Positions 1 to 7,275 of a DNA stretch of 16,946 nucleotides are shown here, in pieces. Under the pieces are notes generated by a model. It saw nothing but the letters and a program-made list of their open reading frames with translations. It did no database searches and was not told where the DNA came from. The stretch is from Gemmatimonadota bacterium (GTDB lineage: Bacteria; Gemmatimonadota; Gemmatimonadetes; Gemmatimonadales; GWC2-71-9), in NCBI GenBank assembly GCA_003221825.1, contig QHUE01000185.1:1-16946 (forward strand), read 5' to 3'. Both the position numbers and the translations under genes were made by a program. The first letter of the stretch is position 1. Every line of letters starts with the position of its first letter.

Positions 1-1628
1 GAGCGCGGCTCGGGCATCGCCTGCTGCATGATGTCGAGAATGTGCACGCGGGCCTTTCGCGCCTTGTCCAATGCCTCGCTGATGACTTTCCAGTCCAGCC
101 GCTCGACCTTGATGTCCATCTGAATCGACGTCACGCCGTCGCGCGTCCCGGCGACCTTGAAGTCCATGTCGCCCAGGTGATCCTCGGTGCCGAGAATGTC
201 GGTGAGAATCGCGGTGCGCTTGCCGTCGGTGATGAGGCCCATCGCGACGCCGGCACACGCGGACTTCACCGGCACGCCGGCATCCATGAGCGCGAGCGAG
301 CCGGAGCAGACCGAGGCCATCGACGACGAACCGTTGGACTCGAGAATCTCGGACACGATCCGGATCGTGTAGGGGAACTGCTCGTACGGCGGCAGCACCG
401 CCTGCAGCGCCCGCTCGGCAAGGGCACCGTGGCCGATCTCACGGCGCGACACGCCGCGCACCGGCTTCACTTCGCCCGTCGAGAACGGCGGGAAGTTGTA
501 ATGGAGCATGAACGACTTCGTCGTCTCCTGCGCGACGTCGATCGAGTCGATGCGCTGCTCGTCGTCGGTCGTGCCCAGGGTCACGGAAGCCAGCGCCTGC
601 GTCTGGCCGCGCGTGAACAGCGCCGAGCCGTGCGTCCGCGGCAGCCAGCCCACCTCGCAGGTAATCGGCCGCACGGTATCCAGATCGCGCCCATCGACGC
701 GCTCGCCCGCAGTGAGGACGCGTTCGCGCATCGTGTTGTACTCGATGCCTTCGATCACCTCGGCGATCTCGCGCAGCTTGTCGGGGAATTCCTCCGCCAG
801 CTGCTCGACGATCGTAGACTTGATGGCGCTGAGGGCCTGGGTGCGCTCGGCCTTGACCGCGAGGGTCAACGCCTCCGTGACCTTGTCCTCTGCCAGCTCT
901 TTCACCCGCGCGACGAGGTCCGCGGGAGGCTCGGCCTTGGTCCATTCCATCTTGGGCTGGCCGACCGCCTCGACGACCTGGTCGGCGACCTCGAGCAGCT
1001 CCTTGATGCCCTTATGGGCGACTTCGAGCCCCTTGATGATCTCCGCCTCGGTAAGCTCGAGCGCACCGCCTTCGACCATGACGATCGATTCGCGCGAGCC
1101 CGAGACCGTGAGGTCCACATCGGAGAACTCGAGCTGCTGGAAGGTTGGATTGAGGATCCAGGCCCCCTCCACGCGGCCGACGCGGACGGCCGCGATCGGA
1201 CCGTTCCAGGGCACCTTCGAGAGGGAGAGCGCCGTCGAGGCCGCCACGACGCCGAGGACATCGGCATCATTCTCCTGGTCGGCCGAGAGCACGTAGACGA
1301 AGACCTGCACTTCGTTCTTGAAGCCCTCGGGGAAGAGCGGCCGCACCGACCGGTCGATCACGCGGGCCGAGGTGATTTCCTCGTCTGAAGGCCGGCCTTC
1401 GCGCTTCAAAAAGCCGCCGGGGATCTTGCCGGCGGCGTAGGCCTTCTCGCGGTATTCGACGGTCAGGGGAAAATACGGCAGGTTCGCCAGGTTGTCGGAG
1501 ACGGTCACGGCAGCCAGGACGACCGTTTCCCCGAACTGCACGAGACATGCCCCTGCCGCTTGCCTGGCCAGCCGCCCCGACTCGATTCTCAGAGTGCGGC
1601 CGGCGAAATTCGTATCTACACGCTTCAC
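1..1628 (-). CDS. pnp: Polyribonucleotide nucleotidyltransferase (PNPase), 3' end outside window
   Basis: 3'-to-5' phosphorolytic exoribonuclease of RNA turnover. About 542 codons are visible. The N-terminus has the RNase PH-like pattern GRLARQAAGACLVQFGETVV, followed by the first PH core (PGGFLKREGRPSDEE, then DRSVRPLFPEG), the linking helical domain, and the second core (HYNFPPFSTGE, RREIGHGALAERAL, SEILESNGSSSMASVC, DILGTEDHLGDMDFKVAGT). The KH and S1 domains lie beyond position 1. I place the start at the GTG at 1626-1628, beginning (V/M)KRVDTNFAG: an in-frame TAG lies 15 bases upstream, an AGG precedes the GTG at normal spacing, and a downstream ATG at 1548 is in another frame. It lies 87 bases after rpsO, the usual rpsO-pnp arrangement, so co-transcription is likely. 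Identity is sure; the start is quite sure. Confidence 0.97.
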   Translation of the reverse strand, partial: MKRVDTNFAGRTLRIESGRLARQAAGACLVQFGETVVLAAVTVSDNLANLPYFPLTVEYREKAYAAGKIPGGFLKREGRPSDEEITSARVIDRSVRPLFPEGFKNEVQVFVYVLSADQENDADVLGVVAASTALSLSKVPWNGPIAAVRVGRVEGAWILNPTFQQLEFSDVDLTVSGSRESIVMVEGGALELTEAEIIKGLEVAHKGIKELLEVADQVVEAVGQPKMEWTKAEPPADLVARVKELAEDKVTEALTLAVKAERTQALSAIKSTIVEQLAEEFPDKLREIAEVIEGIEYNTMRERVLTAGERVDGRDLDTVRPITCEVGWLPRTHGSALFTRGQTQALASVTLGTTDDEQRIDSIDVAQETTKSFMLHYNFPPFSTGEVKPVRGVSRREIGHGALAERALQAVLPPYEQFPYTIRIVSEILESNGSSSMASVCSGSLALMDAGVPVKSACAGVAMGLITDGKRTAILTDILGTEDHLGDMDFKVAGTRDGVTSIQMDIKVERLDWKVISEALDKARKARVHILDIMQQAMPEPR

Positions 1629-1664
1629 TGCGCTACCTGTCTAGAGCATTGGAAATGTGCCAAG

Positions 1665-1691
1665 CGCCCCCCCGGTGCTCTTCCCGGGGCG
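1665..1691 (-). other. GC-rich hairpin in the rpsO-pnp spacer
   Basis: In the 87-base spacer, CGCCCC (1665-1670) can pair with GGGGCG (1686-1691); alternatively CCCCGG (1670-1675) pairs with CCGGGG (1684-1689). No T-run follows on the minus strand, so a simple terminator is unlikely. In Escherichia coli the same spacer carries an RNase III-processed stem through which PNPase controls its own mRNA; a similar role here is only inferred from position. Confidence 0.4.
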
Positions 1692-1715
1692 GCTCAGCAC
1701 GACGCCTTACGCGAC

Positions 1716-1973
1716 TTAATGTCGGAGACCGAGCTCGTCGATGAGCTGCCGGTACTTCGCGAGATCGGTGCGCTTCAAGTACTCCAGCAGGCGGCGCCGG
1801 CGGCTGACCATACGCAGCAGGCCGCGTTGCCCGTGGAAGTCCTTGGCGTGGACCCGGAAGTGCTCGGTGAGGCTGTTGATGCGCTCGGTGAGCAGCGCCA
1901 CCTGAACCCGGCTGGAGCCGGTGTCCCGGTCGTGCAGCCCGTGTTTCCTGACCGGCGTCGTCTTGTCGTACAT
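1716..1973 (-). CDS. rpsO: 30S ribosomal protein S15
   Basis: Primary 16S rRNA-binding protein of the small-subunit platform. The 85-residue product has the family core: DTGSSRVQVALLTERIN near residues 16-32, NSLTEHF, then the basic helix GQRGLLRMVSRRRRLLEYLK and the ending RQLIDELGLRH. The usual length is about 88 to 89, and the difference is a short, unusual N-terminus (MYDKTTPVRKHGL). The ATG at 1971-1973 is preceded by AGGGA-type purines (minus-strand AGGGAACAGGGACG). First gene of the rpsO-pnp pair, divergent from the kinase gene only 61 bases away. Confidence 0.96.
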   Translation of the reverse strand: MYDKTTPVRKHGLHDRDTGSSRVQVALLTERINSLTEHFRVHAKDFHGQRGLLRMVSRRRRLLEYLKRTDLAKYRQLIDELGLRH

Positions 1974-2034
1974 CGTCCCTGTTCCCTAATCGTTGGAAGC
2001 GCCGTAGGTTAACCGGCTCGCATCCCTTTGTAAA
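1974..2034. promoter_or_regulatory. Divergent intergenic region, rpsO promoter candidate
   Basis: Only 61 bases separate rpsO (minus) from the kinase (plus), so promoters for both must lie here or inside the neighbouring genes. On the minus strand TTTACA (2034-2029) resembles a -35 box, and 17 bases further TAACCT is a poor -10 box. No convincing plus-strand promoter or Shine-Dalgarno site for the kinase was seen. Confidence 0.3.
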
Positions 2035-3024
2035 GTGACGAACGCCGCTACCGACCTCGTCGGCCAGACCCTTGGCCCCTACACGCTGGAACGGCTCCTC
2101 GGTCAGGGGGGCTTCGCCTGGGCGTTCGTCGGCCGCGAGGCGAACGGCACGCCCGTCGCCATCAAGGTCCTCAAGCCCCGCTACGCCGGCGATGCCCAGT
2201 TCGAAAGCCGGTTTCGCAACGAGAGCGAGACCGCCGCCAAGCTCGAGCACCCCAACATCATCCGCATCCGCTCCGTCGCCAAAACGGGCGAGCACGTCTA
2301 CTTCGCCATGGACCTGTGCGCCGACAGTCTCGGCGCCCGGATCGCGCGCGAAGGCCCGCTGTCAGAGGACGACATCCTGCGCCTGGCGCGCGACATCACC
2401 GCGGCGCTCGAATTCGCCCACCAGCAGGGCGTCATACATCGGGACCTGAAGCCCGACAACGTGCTCATCCGCTCCGACGGCGCCGCCGTGCTGACCGACT
2501 TCGGGATCGCACGCGCCGTCTCGGGCTACGTCGCGTCCACCGGCGTGAACATGACGATCGGGACGCCGCACTATCTGTCGCCCGAACAGGCGCAGGGGCG
2601 GCCCCTCGATCAGCGGGTCGACTTCTACGCGCTCGGCGTCACGCTCTACAAGGCGGCCACCGGCGAGGTGCCGTTCAGCTCCAATGACTGGTTCGAGCTG
2701 GCGCGCATGCATGTGGAGGACCCGCCGCCATCGCTGCGCGGCAAACGCCCGGAGTTGTCGAAGCGGTTCGAGCGGGTGGTGATGAAGTGCCTAGCGAAGC
2801 ATCCCGACGACCGCTACGCCAACGCCGCCGAGCTCCGCGTCGATCTCGAGGAGGTCGAGCAGAAGCGCCGCCCCACGGTGACGATGGGAGCGGCGCCGAC
2901 GGGAACGTGGCAACGCGAAGCACTGAAGGACACGAGCACCGGCCGCCGGCCCTGGCTCGTCATTGCGGGTGTTGGGATTGGGTTGGTACTGCTAGTGGCG
3001 TTGGTGGTCAGGTTGATGCGGTAA
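2035..3024 (+). CDS. Tail-anchored Hanks-type serine/threonine protein kinase
   Basis: 329-residue protein kinase. Kinase domain about 16-277: glycine loop GQGGFAWAFVG (23-33), ATP-binding Lys44 in VAIK, catalytic loop HRDLKPDN (135-142, Asp137 as base), DFG (155-157), activation-segment end GTPHYLSPEQ (176-185), and DFYALGV (196-202). A short linker rich in Thr and Arg leads to one membrane helix near the C-terminus (about 307-326), with only RLMR after it. There is therefore no PASTA or other external sensor; the kinase would face the cytoplasm on a tail anchor. The GTG at 2035 is the only usable start because an in-frame TAG sits at 2005-2007; no clear ribosome site precedes it. It is the only plus-strand gene and overlaps the 3' end of the opposing small gene by 17 bases. 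Substrate unknown. Confidence 0.95.
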   Translation: MTNAATDLVGQTLGPYTLERLLGQGGFAWAFVGREANGTPVAIKVLKPRYAGDAQFESRFRNESETAAKLEHPNIIRIRSVAKTGEHVYFAMDLCADSLGARIAREGPLSEDDILRLARDITAALEFAHQQGVIHRDLKPDNVLIRSDGAAVLTDFGIARAVSGYVASTGVNMTIGTPHYLSPEQAQGRPLDQRVDFYALGVTLYKAATGEVPFSSNDWFELARMHVEDPPPSLRGKRPELSKRFERVVMKCLAKHPDDRYANAAELRVDLEEVEQKRRPTVTMGAAPTGTWQREALKDTSTGRRPWLVIAGVGIGLVLLVALVVRLMR

Positions 3025-3406
3025 ATAATCTGCGGACCGCGCCAATAAGCCGGGACAAGATGCCACGGGTCGGAACGACCGATGGAGGAGGATCATGTAG
3101 GGGCGCAGCATGCTGCGCCCCTACTAGGCTTGCAACTGCCTCGCGCAGCTCTCCCTCATATCGTTTCGGAAATGGTCGCTCCGCCACTCGAACGTCAAAC
3201 CCGGGTTTCTCAGCGCTTCCCGATAGCTCCACAACACCAGGATGCGCTCGCTCGATGAGCTCCATCAGTGGTTTTAACCGCGTCCCCAGCCCCGAGTCCC
3301 GAGCCCCGTAATACGCCGCCGCCACAACCCCGATGAGCTGCTGCGCGGTCATGCGACCCGCGGTGTAGTCTGCCAGCGCCGAGTTAACGGACGTTGCGAA
3401 TGACAT
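3008..3406 (-). CDS. Unknown small protein following rseP, C-terminus altered by a palindromic repeat
   Basis: 132-residue ORF that I do not recognise. It starts (ATG at 3406) inside the last 23 bases of rseP in another frame, as is common for coupled operon genes. Residues 1 to about 95 look like a real soluble protein: helical N-terminus (TAGRMTAQQLIGVVAAAYY) and a segment ELIERAHPGVVEL...GFDVRVAERPFPKRYEGELREAV. Two parts look foreign. GARDSGLGTR is coded by a 7-bp tandem repeat, and VGAQHAAPL is coded by a 28-bp perfect palindrome that has a second copy elsewhere in the window. After the palindrome the tail (SRLIGAVRRLF) runs into the opposing kinase gene. The original stop may have been lost to the insertion. 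Function unknown; RseP-linked by position only. Confidence 0.6.
   Translation of the reverse strand: MSFATSVNSALADYTAGRMTAQQLIGVVAAAYYGARDSGLGTRLKPLMELIERAHPGVVELSGSAEKPGFDVRVAERPFPKRYEGELREAVASLVGAQHAAPLHDPPPSVVPTRGILSRLIGAVRRLFTAST
3097..3124. repeat. 28-bp perfect palindrome, copy 1
   Basis: The arm GTAGGGGCGCAGCA is followed directly by its exact reverse complement, with no spacer. An identical 28-bp sequence occurs at 14159-14186, while the flanks differ, so this is a dispersed element and not a chance palindrome. This copy lies inside the reading frame of the small gene after rseP. As RNA it would fold into a stem of about 12 pairs with a tight loop; no T-run follows, so it is not a standard terminator. 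It resembles REP-type palindromes in size and style. Confidence 0.85.
3283..3308 (-). repeat. Imperfect 7-bp tandem repeat (CTCGGGR) inside a gene
   Basis: On the minus strand about three and a half units follow in register: partial CGGGG, CTCGGGA, CTCGGGG, CTGGGGA. They code for the GARDSGLGTR segment of the small gene after rseP. Short, but one of three loci here that share the 7-bp period. Confidence 0.55.
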
Positions 3407-4739
3407 CGTTCGAGATCGCGATCACCATGATGACGAGCACGATCACCATGCCCAGCTGCGTGAGGCGCATCCGGAGCTGCGGCGAAAGCGGCTTCCGCCG
3501 TATTCCCTCGGCGATCAGGAACATGGCGTGGCCGCCGTCCAGCACGGGGATCGGCAGCAGGTTCAAGACGGCCAGGCCGATCGAGATGTTCGCGAGGATG
3601 ATCAAGAAGCGGTCCAGCCCCAACCGGGCCGCCTGGCCGGAAACCTGCGCGATCGTGATCGGGCCGCCCAGATCGCGGAAGCCACGCCCCTGGATCAAAC
3701 GTTTGACGCCGGCCAGGACCAGGCCCAGCTGCCCGACGGTTTGTGCCGCACCCGCTCGCACCGCGGTCGTCACGGGCAGGCGCTTCTTGATCGCGGGGAA
3801 ATCTCCTTCCGCACCAATGAGTCCGAACGTCTTGGGCCTGGCCGACAGGCTGTCGTCTTCTTCCTGGGCACGGGGTGTGACCCGGAGATGCACGAGCGCG
3901 CTGGCACGCCGCACCGTCAAGGCAACGGTCTTCCCGGGACTCTCCCACAACTTGAAGAGCACGTCGTTCCAGGAGCGGATCGAATCCCCGTCTGCGCCGA
4001 TCACGAGGTCACCCGGCTTCAACCCGCCGCGGGCGGCCGGTTCTCCTGGATAGACCAGCGCGATGCGCGCGGGAGCGAACGGCAGGATACCCCACTGCAC
4101 GAGCCGGAGGCGCGCGGGCGTGTCATTCGGGAGACGCACGACGAGAGGCTCGGTGCGTCCCGCAATTTCCAGCTTCGTCTTCGGGCCACTGGTCAGCAGA
4201 TGATCCTGGACGTCGCCCCAGGATCGCATGGTGTCCCCATTCACTCGCACAATGCGATCGCCACGACGCAGCGTGGTCAGGGCTTCCGCCCCTGGGGGCA
4301 GCATCCTCGCGAGGACCGTGTCGACCTGCGTCGTCGCCCGGACCGGAACACCCGAGGCGGCGAACAACGCGGTGTAGAGAAGGAAGGCCAGGACGACATT
4401 CATCGTCACGCCGGCGAGGATGACCGCCATCCGGGCCCACAGCGGCTTGTGGTCGAACGCCCGCGCCGGATCGATCGGTACGGCGGCCTTCCCACCTTCC
4501 AGCTCGCCCACCATCCCTTCCTCTTCCAGTCCCGCCATCTTCACGTAGCCACCCAGCGGGATCCAGGAGACCCAGTACTCCGTTTCCCCGCGCCGCCAGG
4601 CGAACACGGGGCGCCCGAAGCCCAGCGAGAAACGCAGCACCTGAATGCCCACGGCCTTCGCGACGATAAAATGCCCGAACTCGTGCACCGAGATCAGCAC
4701 GCCGAGCACGACCACGAGGGAAAGGATCGTCACGAGCAT
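3384..4739 (-). CDS. rseP: RIP zinc metalloprotease, RseP/site-2 protease family
   Basis: Membrane-embedded protease that cuts substrates such as anti-sigma factors within the bilayer. 451 residues, normal length. The first helix carries the zinc motif HEFGH (19-23), the C-terminal region carries LDGGH (400-404) with the third metal ligand, and the GFGRP / PLGGYVKMAG loop is present. Two PDZ domains lie in the periplasmic part, about 138-203 and 222-292 (GLKPGDLVIGADG). Further membrane segments lie near 104-129, about 380-400 and 428-443. The ATG at 4739 overlaps the end of dxr by 10 bases, the classic dxr-rseP coupling, so it is translated from the long lipid/isoprenoid operon. Its partner sigma/anti-sigma genes are not in the window. 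Confidence 0.96.
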   Translation of the reverse strand: MLVTILSLVVVLGVLISVHEFGHFIVAKAVGIQVLRFSLGFGRPVFAWRRGETEYWVSWIPLGGYVKMAGLEEEGMVGELEGGKAAVPIDPARAFDHKPLWARMAVILAGVTMNVVLAFLLYTALFAASGVPVRATTQVDTVLARMLPPGAEALTTLRRGDRIVRVNGDTMRSWGDVQDHLLTSGPKTKLEIAGRTEPLVVRLPNDTPARLRLVQWGILPFAPARIALVYPGEPAARGGLKPGDLVIGADGDSIRSWNDVLFKLWESPGKTVALTVRRASALVHLRVTPRAQEEDDSLSARPKTFGLIGAEGDFPAIKKRLPVTTAVRAGAAQTVGQLGLVLAGVKRLIQGRGFRDLGGPITIAQVSGQAARLGLDRFLIILANISIGLAVLNLLPIPVLDGGHAMFLIAEGIRRKPLSPQLRMRLTQLGMVIVLVIMVIAISNDVIRNVR

Positions 4740-5866
4740 GCCGCCTCCTGCGCGAGCCGCCGCGCCGCGGCGTCGGCGTCCAGCACGACCTCGAGCGAGG
4801 TCGCATCGCCGCGATGGTGGCTGTCTTCGGAGACGACGCGCTCGATGATTTCGGCGATGCGGCCGAAGGCGATGCGCTCCTCCAAAAACAGCTGCACGGC
4901 GACCTCGTTCGCCGCGTTGAAGCGCGCCGGCGCCGTCCCGCCGAGCCGCGCCGCTTCCCGGCCAACGACGTAGGCGGGAAAGCGCTCTGGCTGCAGCGCT
5001 TCAAAGGTGAGCGTGCCTGCCGCGACGGGATCGAAGCGCCGCACACCCTGGTCGGGCACCCGGTCCGGGTACGTGAGTGCGTAGAGGATCGGCAACTCCA
5101 TTGTCGGAAATCCGACCTGCGCCAGCACGGAGCCGTCCACGAACTCCGCAAAGCCATGAATCACCGACTGCGGGTGGATGACGACGTCGACCTGCCCATA
5201 GGCGACGTCGAACAGGAAATGCGCTTCGATCACCTCGAGCGCCTTGTTCACGAGCGTCGCCGAATCGACCGTGATCTTCTTCCCCATCGTCCACGTCGGA
5301 TGCTTGAGTGCCTCGGCGACCGTCGCGCGGGACACGCGCTCCGGCGCCCAGGTGCGGAACGGGCCCCCGGATGCCGTGAGAATCAGCCGCGCCAGCTCCG
5401 TCGGGCGCCGGCCGGCGACACACTGCAGCACGGCGCTGTGCTCGGAGTCGACCGGGACGATTTCGCCGCCGCCCTCGCGCGCCGCCTGGGCCACCAGCTC
5501 GCCCGCCATCACGAGCGTTTCTTTGTTCGCGAGCGCCACGCGCTTGCCGGCGCGCAACGCGGCCAGCGTCGCCTCGAGCCCCGCCGCGCCGACGATCCCA
5601 TTTACGACGATACGAACGTCGGGGTGCGTGGCGGCCTCGACGAGACAGGCAGTCCCCTTCCCCCGCCCCTCTTCCCCTTTCCCCATGCCGTTCACCAGGC
5701 CCACGAACGCCGGTTTCCACGCTGCCGCTTGCTCGGCGAGCAAATCGCTGTTCGAGTGTCCCGTGAGGGCGACCACGCGAAATCGCTCGCGCTGTCTGGC
5801 GAGGACCTGGAGCGTCGATCGGCCGATCGACCCGGTCGACCCCAGGATTGCGACGCCGACGCTCAT
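4730..5866 (-). CDS. dxr: 1-deoxy-D-xylulose-5-phosphate reductoisomerase
   Basis: Second step of the MEP isoprenoid pathway, giving MEP with NADPH; supplies precursor for UppS upstream. 378 residues. NADPH site GSTGSIG (9-15), ANKETLVMAG (113-122), metal ligands Asp140 and Glu142 in VDSEH and Glu211 in NKALE, plus SGGPFR, HPTWTMG and NAANEVAV. The loop at 60-72 (GMGKGEEGRGKGT) is low-complexity and coded by a 7-bp tandem repeat; homologs usually have a longer ordinary loop there, so it may be an inserted repeat in a tolerant loop. The ATG at 5866 overlaps the original cdsA stop in ATGA. Because cdsA is frameshifted, an open frame reads from cdsA into dxr; that fusion is not taken as real. 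Confidence 0.96.
   Translation of the reverse strand: MSVGVAILGSTGSIGRSTLQVLARQRERFRVVALTGHSNSDLLAEQAAAWKPAFVGLVNGMGKGEEGRGKGTACLVEAATHPDVRIVVNGIVGAAGLEATLAALRAGKRVALANKETLVMAGELVAQAAREGGGEIVPVDSEHSAVLQCVAGRRPTELARLILTASGGPFRTWAPERVSRATVAEALKHPTWTMGKKITVDSATLVNKALEVIEAHFLFDVAYGQVDVVIHPQSVIHGFAEFVDGSVLAQVGFPTMELPILYALTYPDRVPDQGVRRFDPVAAGTLTFEALQPERFPAYVVGREAARLGGTAPARFNAANEVAVQLFLEERIAFGRIAEIIERVVSEDSHHRGDATSLEVVLDADAAARRLAQEAACS
5650..5684 (-). repeat. 7-bp tandem repeat (GGGGAAR) inside dxr
   Basis: The minus strand is a pure purine-rich run that reads in 7-base units: GGGGAAA, GGGGAAG, a variant AGGGGCG, GGGGAAG, then GGGACTG. It codes for about residues 61-72 of Dxr and keeps the frame because the stretch replaces part of a surface loop. 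Base composition contrasts sharply with the flanking gene. Confidence 0.65.
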
Positions 5867-6559
5867 ATCATCCCGAACATGCGATAGAGTCCCGCCGCCG
5901 TGGGAATCACGAAGTACAGGGAATCGAGCCGATCGAGCACGCCACCGTGTCCTGGAATGAGCGTCGAGGAATCCTTGAGGCCCGCTTCCCGCTTGAACAG
6001 CGATTCGGCGATATCGCCGATCTGACCGACAATGGAGACGCCGAGGCCAAACAGCAACAGCTGCCCAGCCCACCGCCATCGCGGCGGTGTCGCACACCCA
6101 GGTGATCACCAGCGGAAACAACGTGAGCAGGATGTAGCGACCCGGCCGGTGCGCGGCGGTCACGCCGTGCCGGATCGCGATCAGGAACGCGAGCATCCCG
6201 GACGCGTACACGCAGCCGAACAGGGTGATCGCGACGCTCGCGAGCGGCCGTCCGGTGGGCCCGCGCCGCGCCATCGCGAGCGCCATCACGAACATCAACC
6301 AGATGGCGCCCAGGTAGATCGCCGGTCCGTTGGCCCAATAGGCGAGGAGCGGAATCGCCGCCGCCGCCAGCCATCCCGTGCGCTCCAGCGGCTGGATCCC
6401 CTGGCGGCGGGCGAAGGCGTAGATCTCCCCGGCGCCGAGCACGCCGAGCACGGCCAGCATCGCCGCGAGTGTCCAGCCGCCCAGCCAGACGATGCCGACG
6501 ACCAGCGGAATGGCGACCGCGGCCACGGCAATGCGCTGCACCAGATTTTTGGATGGCAT
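5863..6559 (-). pseudogene. cdsA: Phosphatidate cytidylyltransferase with internal deletion and frameshift
   Basis: CdsA makes CDP-diacylglycerol from phosphatidate and CTP in the membrane. The first about 166 codons (MPSKNLVQRIAV... to VITWVCDTAAMAVGWA) read in one frame. The rest, GQLLLFGLGVSIVGQIGD then SLFKREAGLKDSS, PGHGGVLDRLDS and a stop in ATGA with dxr, reads in another. The join is near 6058-6066. Together they give about 233 residues where the family has about 270 to 285, so roughly 40 codons are missing, including the conserved SPxKTxxG segment and a membrane helix. The C-terminal CDP-transferase signature is intact. The start overlaps the uppS stop in TGATG. No other cdsA copy is in the window. 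Either a real inactivating deletion or an assembly error; the gene is normally essential, which favours the latter. Confidence 0.85.
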
Positions 6560-7275
6560 CAGGACGCGGTGACTTTTCCGAAGCGCCGGTCGCGGCGCTG
6601 ATAATCGAGGATGGCATCCCGCAGGGTGCGCCGGTCGAAATCCGGCCACAGCACCGGCGTGATGTACAGCTCCGTGTACGCGAGCTGCCACAGGAGGAAG
6701 TTCGACAGGCGCTGCTCGCCGGAGGTCCGGATCAGCAGGTCGGGGTCGCCCCAGGGCGCGGTGTACAGTTTGGCGCGAATCGCCTCTTCGTCGATGTCTT
6801 CGAGCTTCTTCGTCCCCTTGAGCACCTCTTCGGCGAGCAGACGCGCGGCCCGCGCGATCTCGCCGCGTGACGAATACGAGATGCACAGATTGAGCGACAG
6901 CTTCTGCCCCGTCGCCGTCTCGCACTCCACCCGCTCGACCGCGGCGCGGCCGCCCGAGGTCAGCCGGCTACGGTCGCCCAGTACGTGCACGCGCACACCC
7001 TGCCCCTTCAGCTCCGCGACTTCCTTCGCGATGTATTCCTCGAGCAGATCCATGAGTGCGGAGATTTCGGGGGCGGGACGATTCCAGTTCTCGTCGGAGA
7101 AGGCAAACAGCGTCAGCACCTCGACACCCGCGTCGATCGCGCCTTCGACTGCTTCGCGCACCGCTTTCATCCCCGCCCGATGGCCGAACGGCCGGGGCAG
7201 CCGGCGCTCGCGCGCCCAGCGGCCGTTGCCGTCCATGATGATCGCCACGTGGCGGGGAATCGGTCCGGAGCGCAT
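6559..7275 (-). CDS. uppS: Isoprenyl transferase (undecaprenyl diphosphate synthase)
   Basis: Cis-prenyltransferase that extends farnesyl diphosphate to the C55 carrier used for cell-wall synthesis. 238 complete residues. Catalytic Asp15 in IIMDGNGRWA (12-21), GHRAG (31-35), FAFSDENWNRP (58-67), and the isopentenyl-diphosphate site DLLIRTSGEQRLSNFLLWQ (179-197, with Arg183 and Glu187). The ATG overlaps the frr stop by one base (TGATG), and its own stop overlaps cdsA in the same manner. The neighbouring dxr provides the pathway's precursor and cdsA the phospholipid branch; the frr-uppS-cdsA-dxr-rseP order is common among bacteria. Confidence 0.97.
   Translation of the reverse strand: MRSGPIPRHVAIIMDGNGRWARERRLPRPFGHRAGMKAVREAVEGAIDAGVEVLTLFAFSDENWNRPAPEISALMDLLEEYIAKEVAELKGQGVRVHVLGDRSRLTSGGRAAVERVECETATGQKLSLNLCISYSSRGEIARAARLLAEEVLKGTKKLEDIDEEAIRAKLYTAPWGDPDLLIRTSGEQRLSNFLLWQLAYTELYITPVLWPDFDRRTLRDAILDYQRRDRRFGKVTAS

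Noticed and set aside
42..1388. 448-codon plus-strand open frame
   Set aside because: Antisense to a clearly conserved pnp reading frame.
3097..3124. Palindrome as an intrinsic terminator between the convergent genes
   Set aside because: No T-run on either side, and it occurs again in an operon-internal gap.
5863..6057. 64-codon ORF as a separate small gene
   Set aside because: Its sequence is the CdsA C-terminus (GQIGDIAESLFKR, GHGGVLDRLD); it is a fragment, not an independent gene.
4730..6559. Single open frame joining CdsA N-terminus to Dxr
   Set aside because: It exists only because cdsA is frameshifted; the middle (about 6060 to 5870) translates to an arginine-rich nonsense stretch, and the true CdsA C-terminus is in the other frame with its own ATGA link to dxr.
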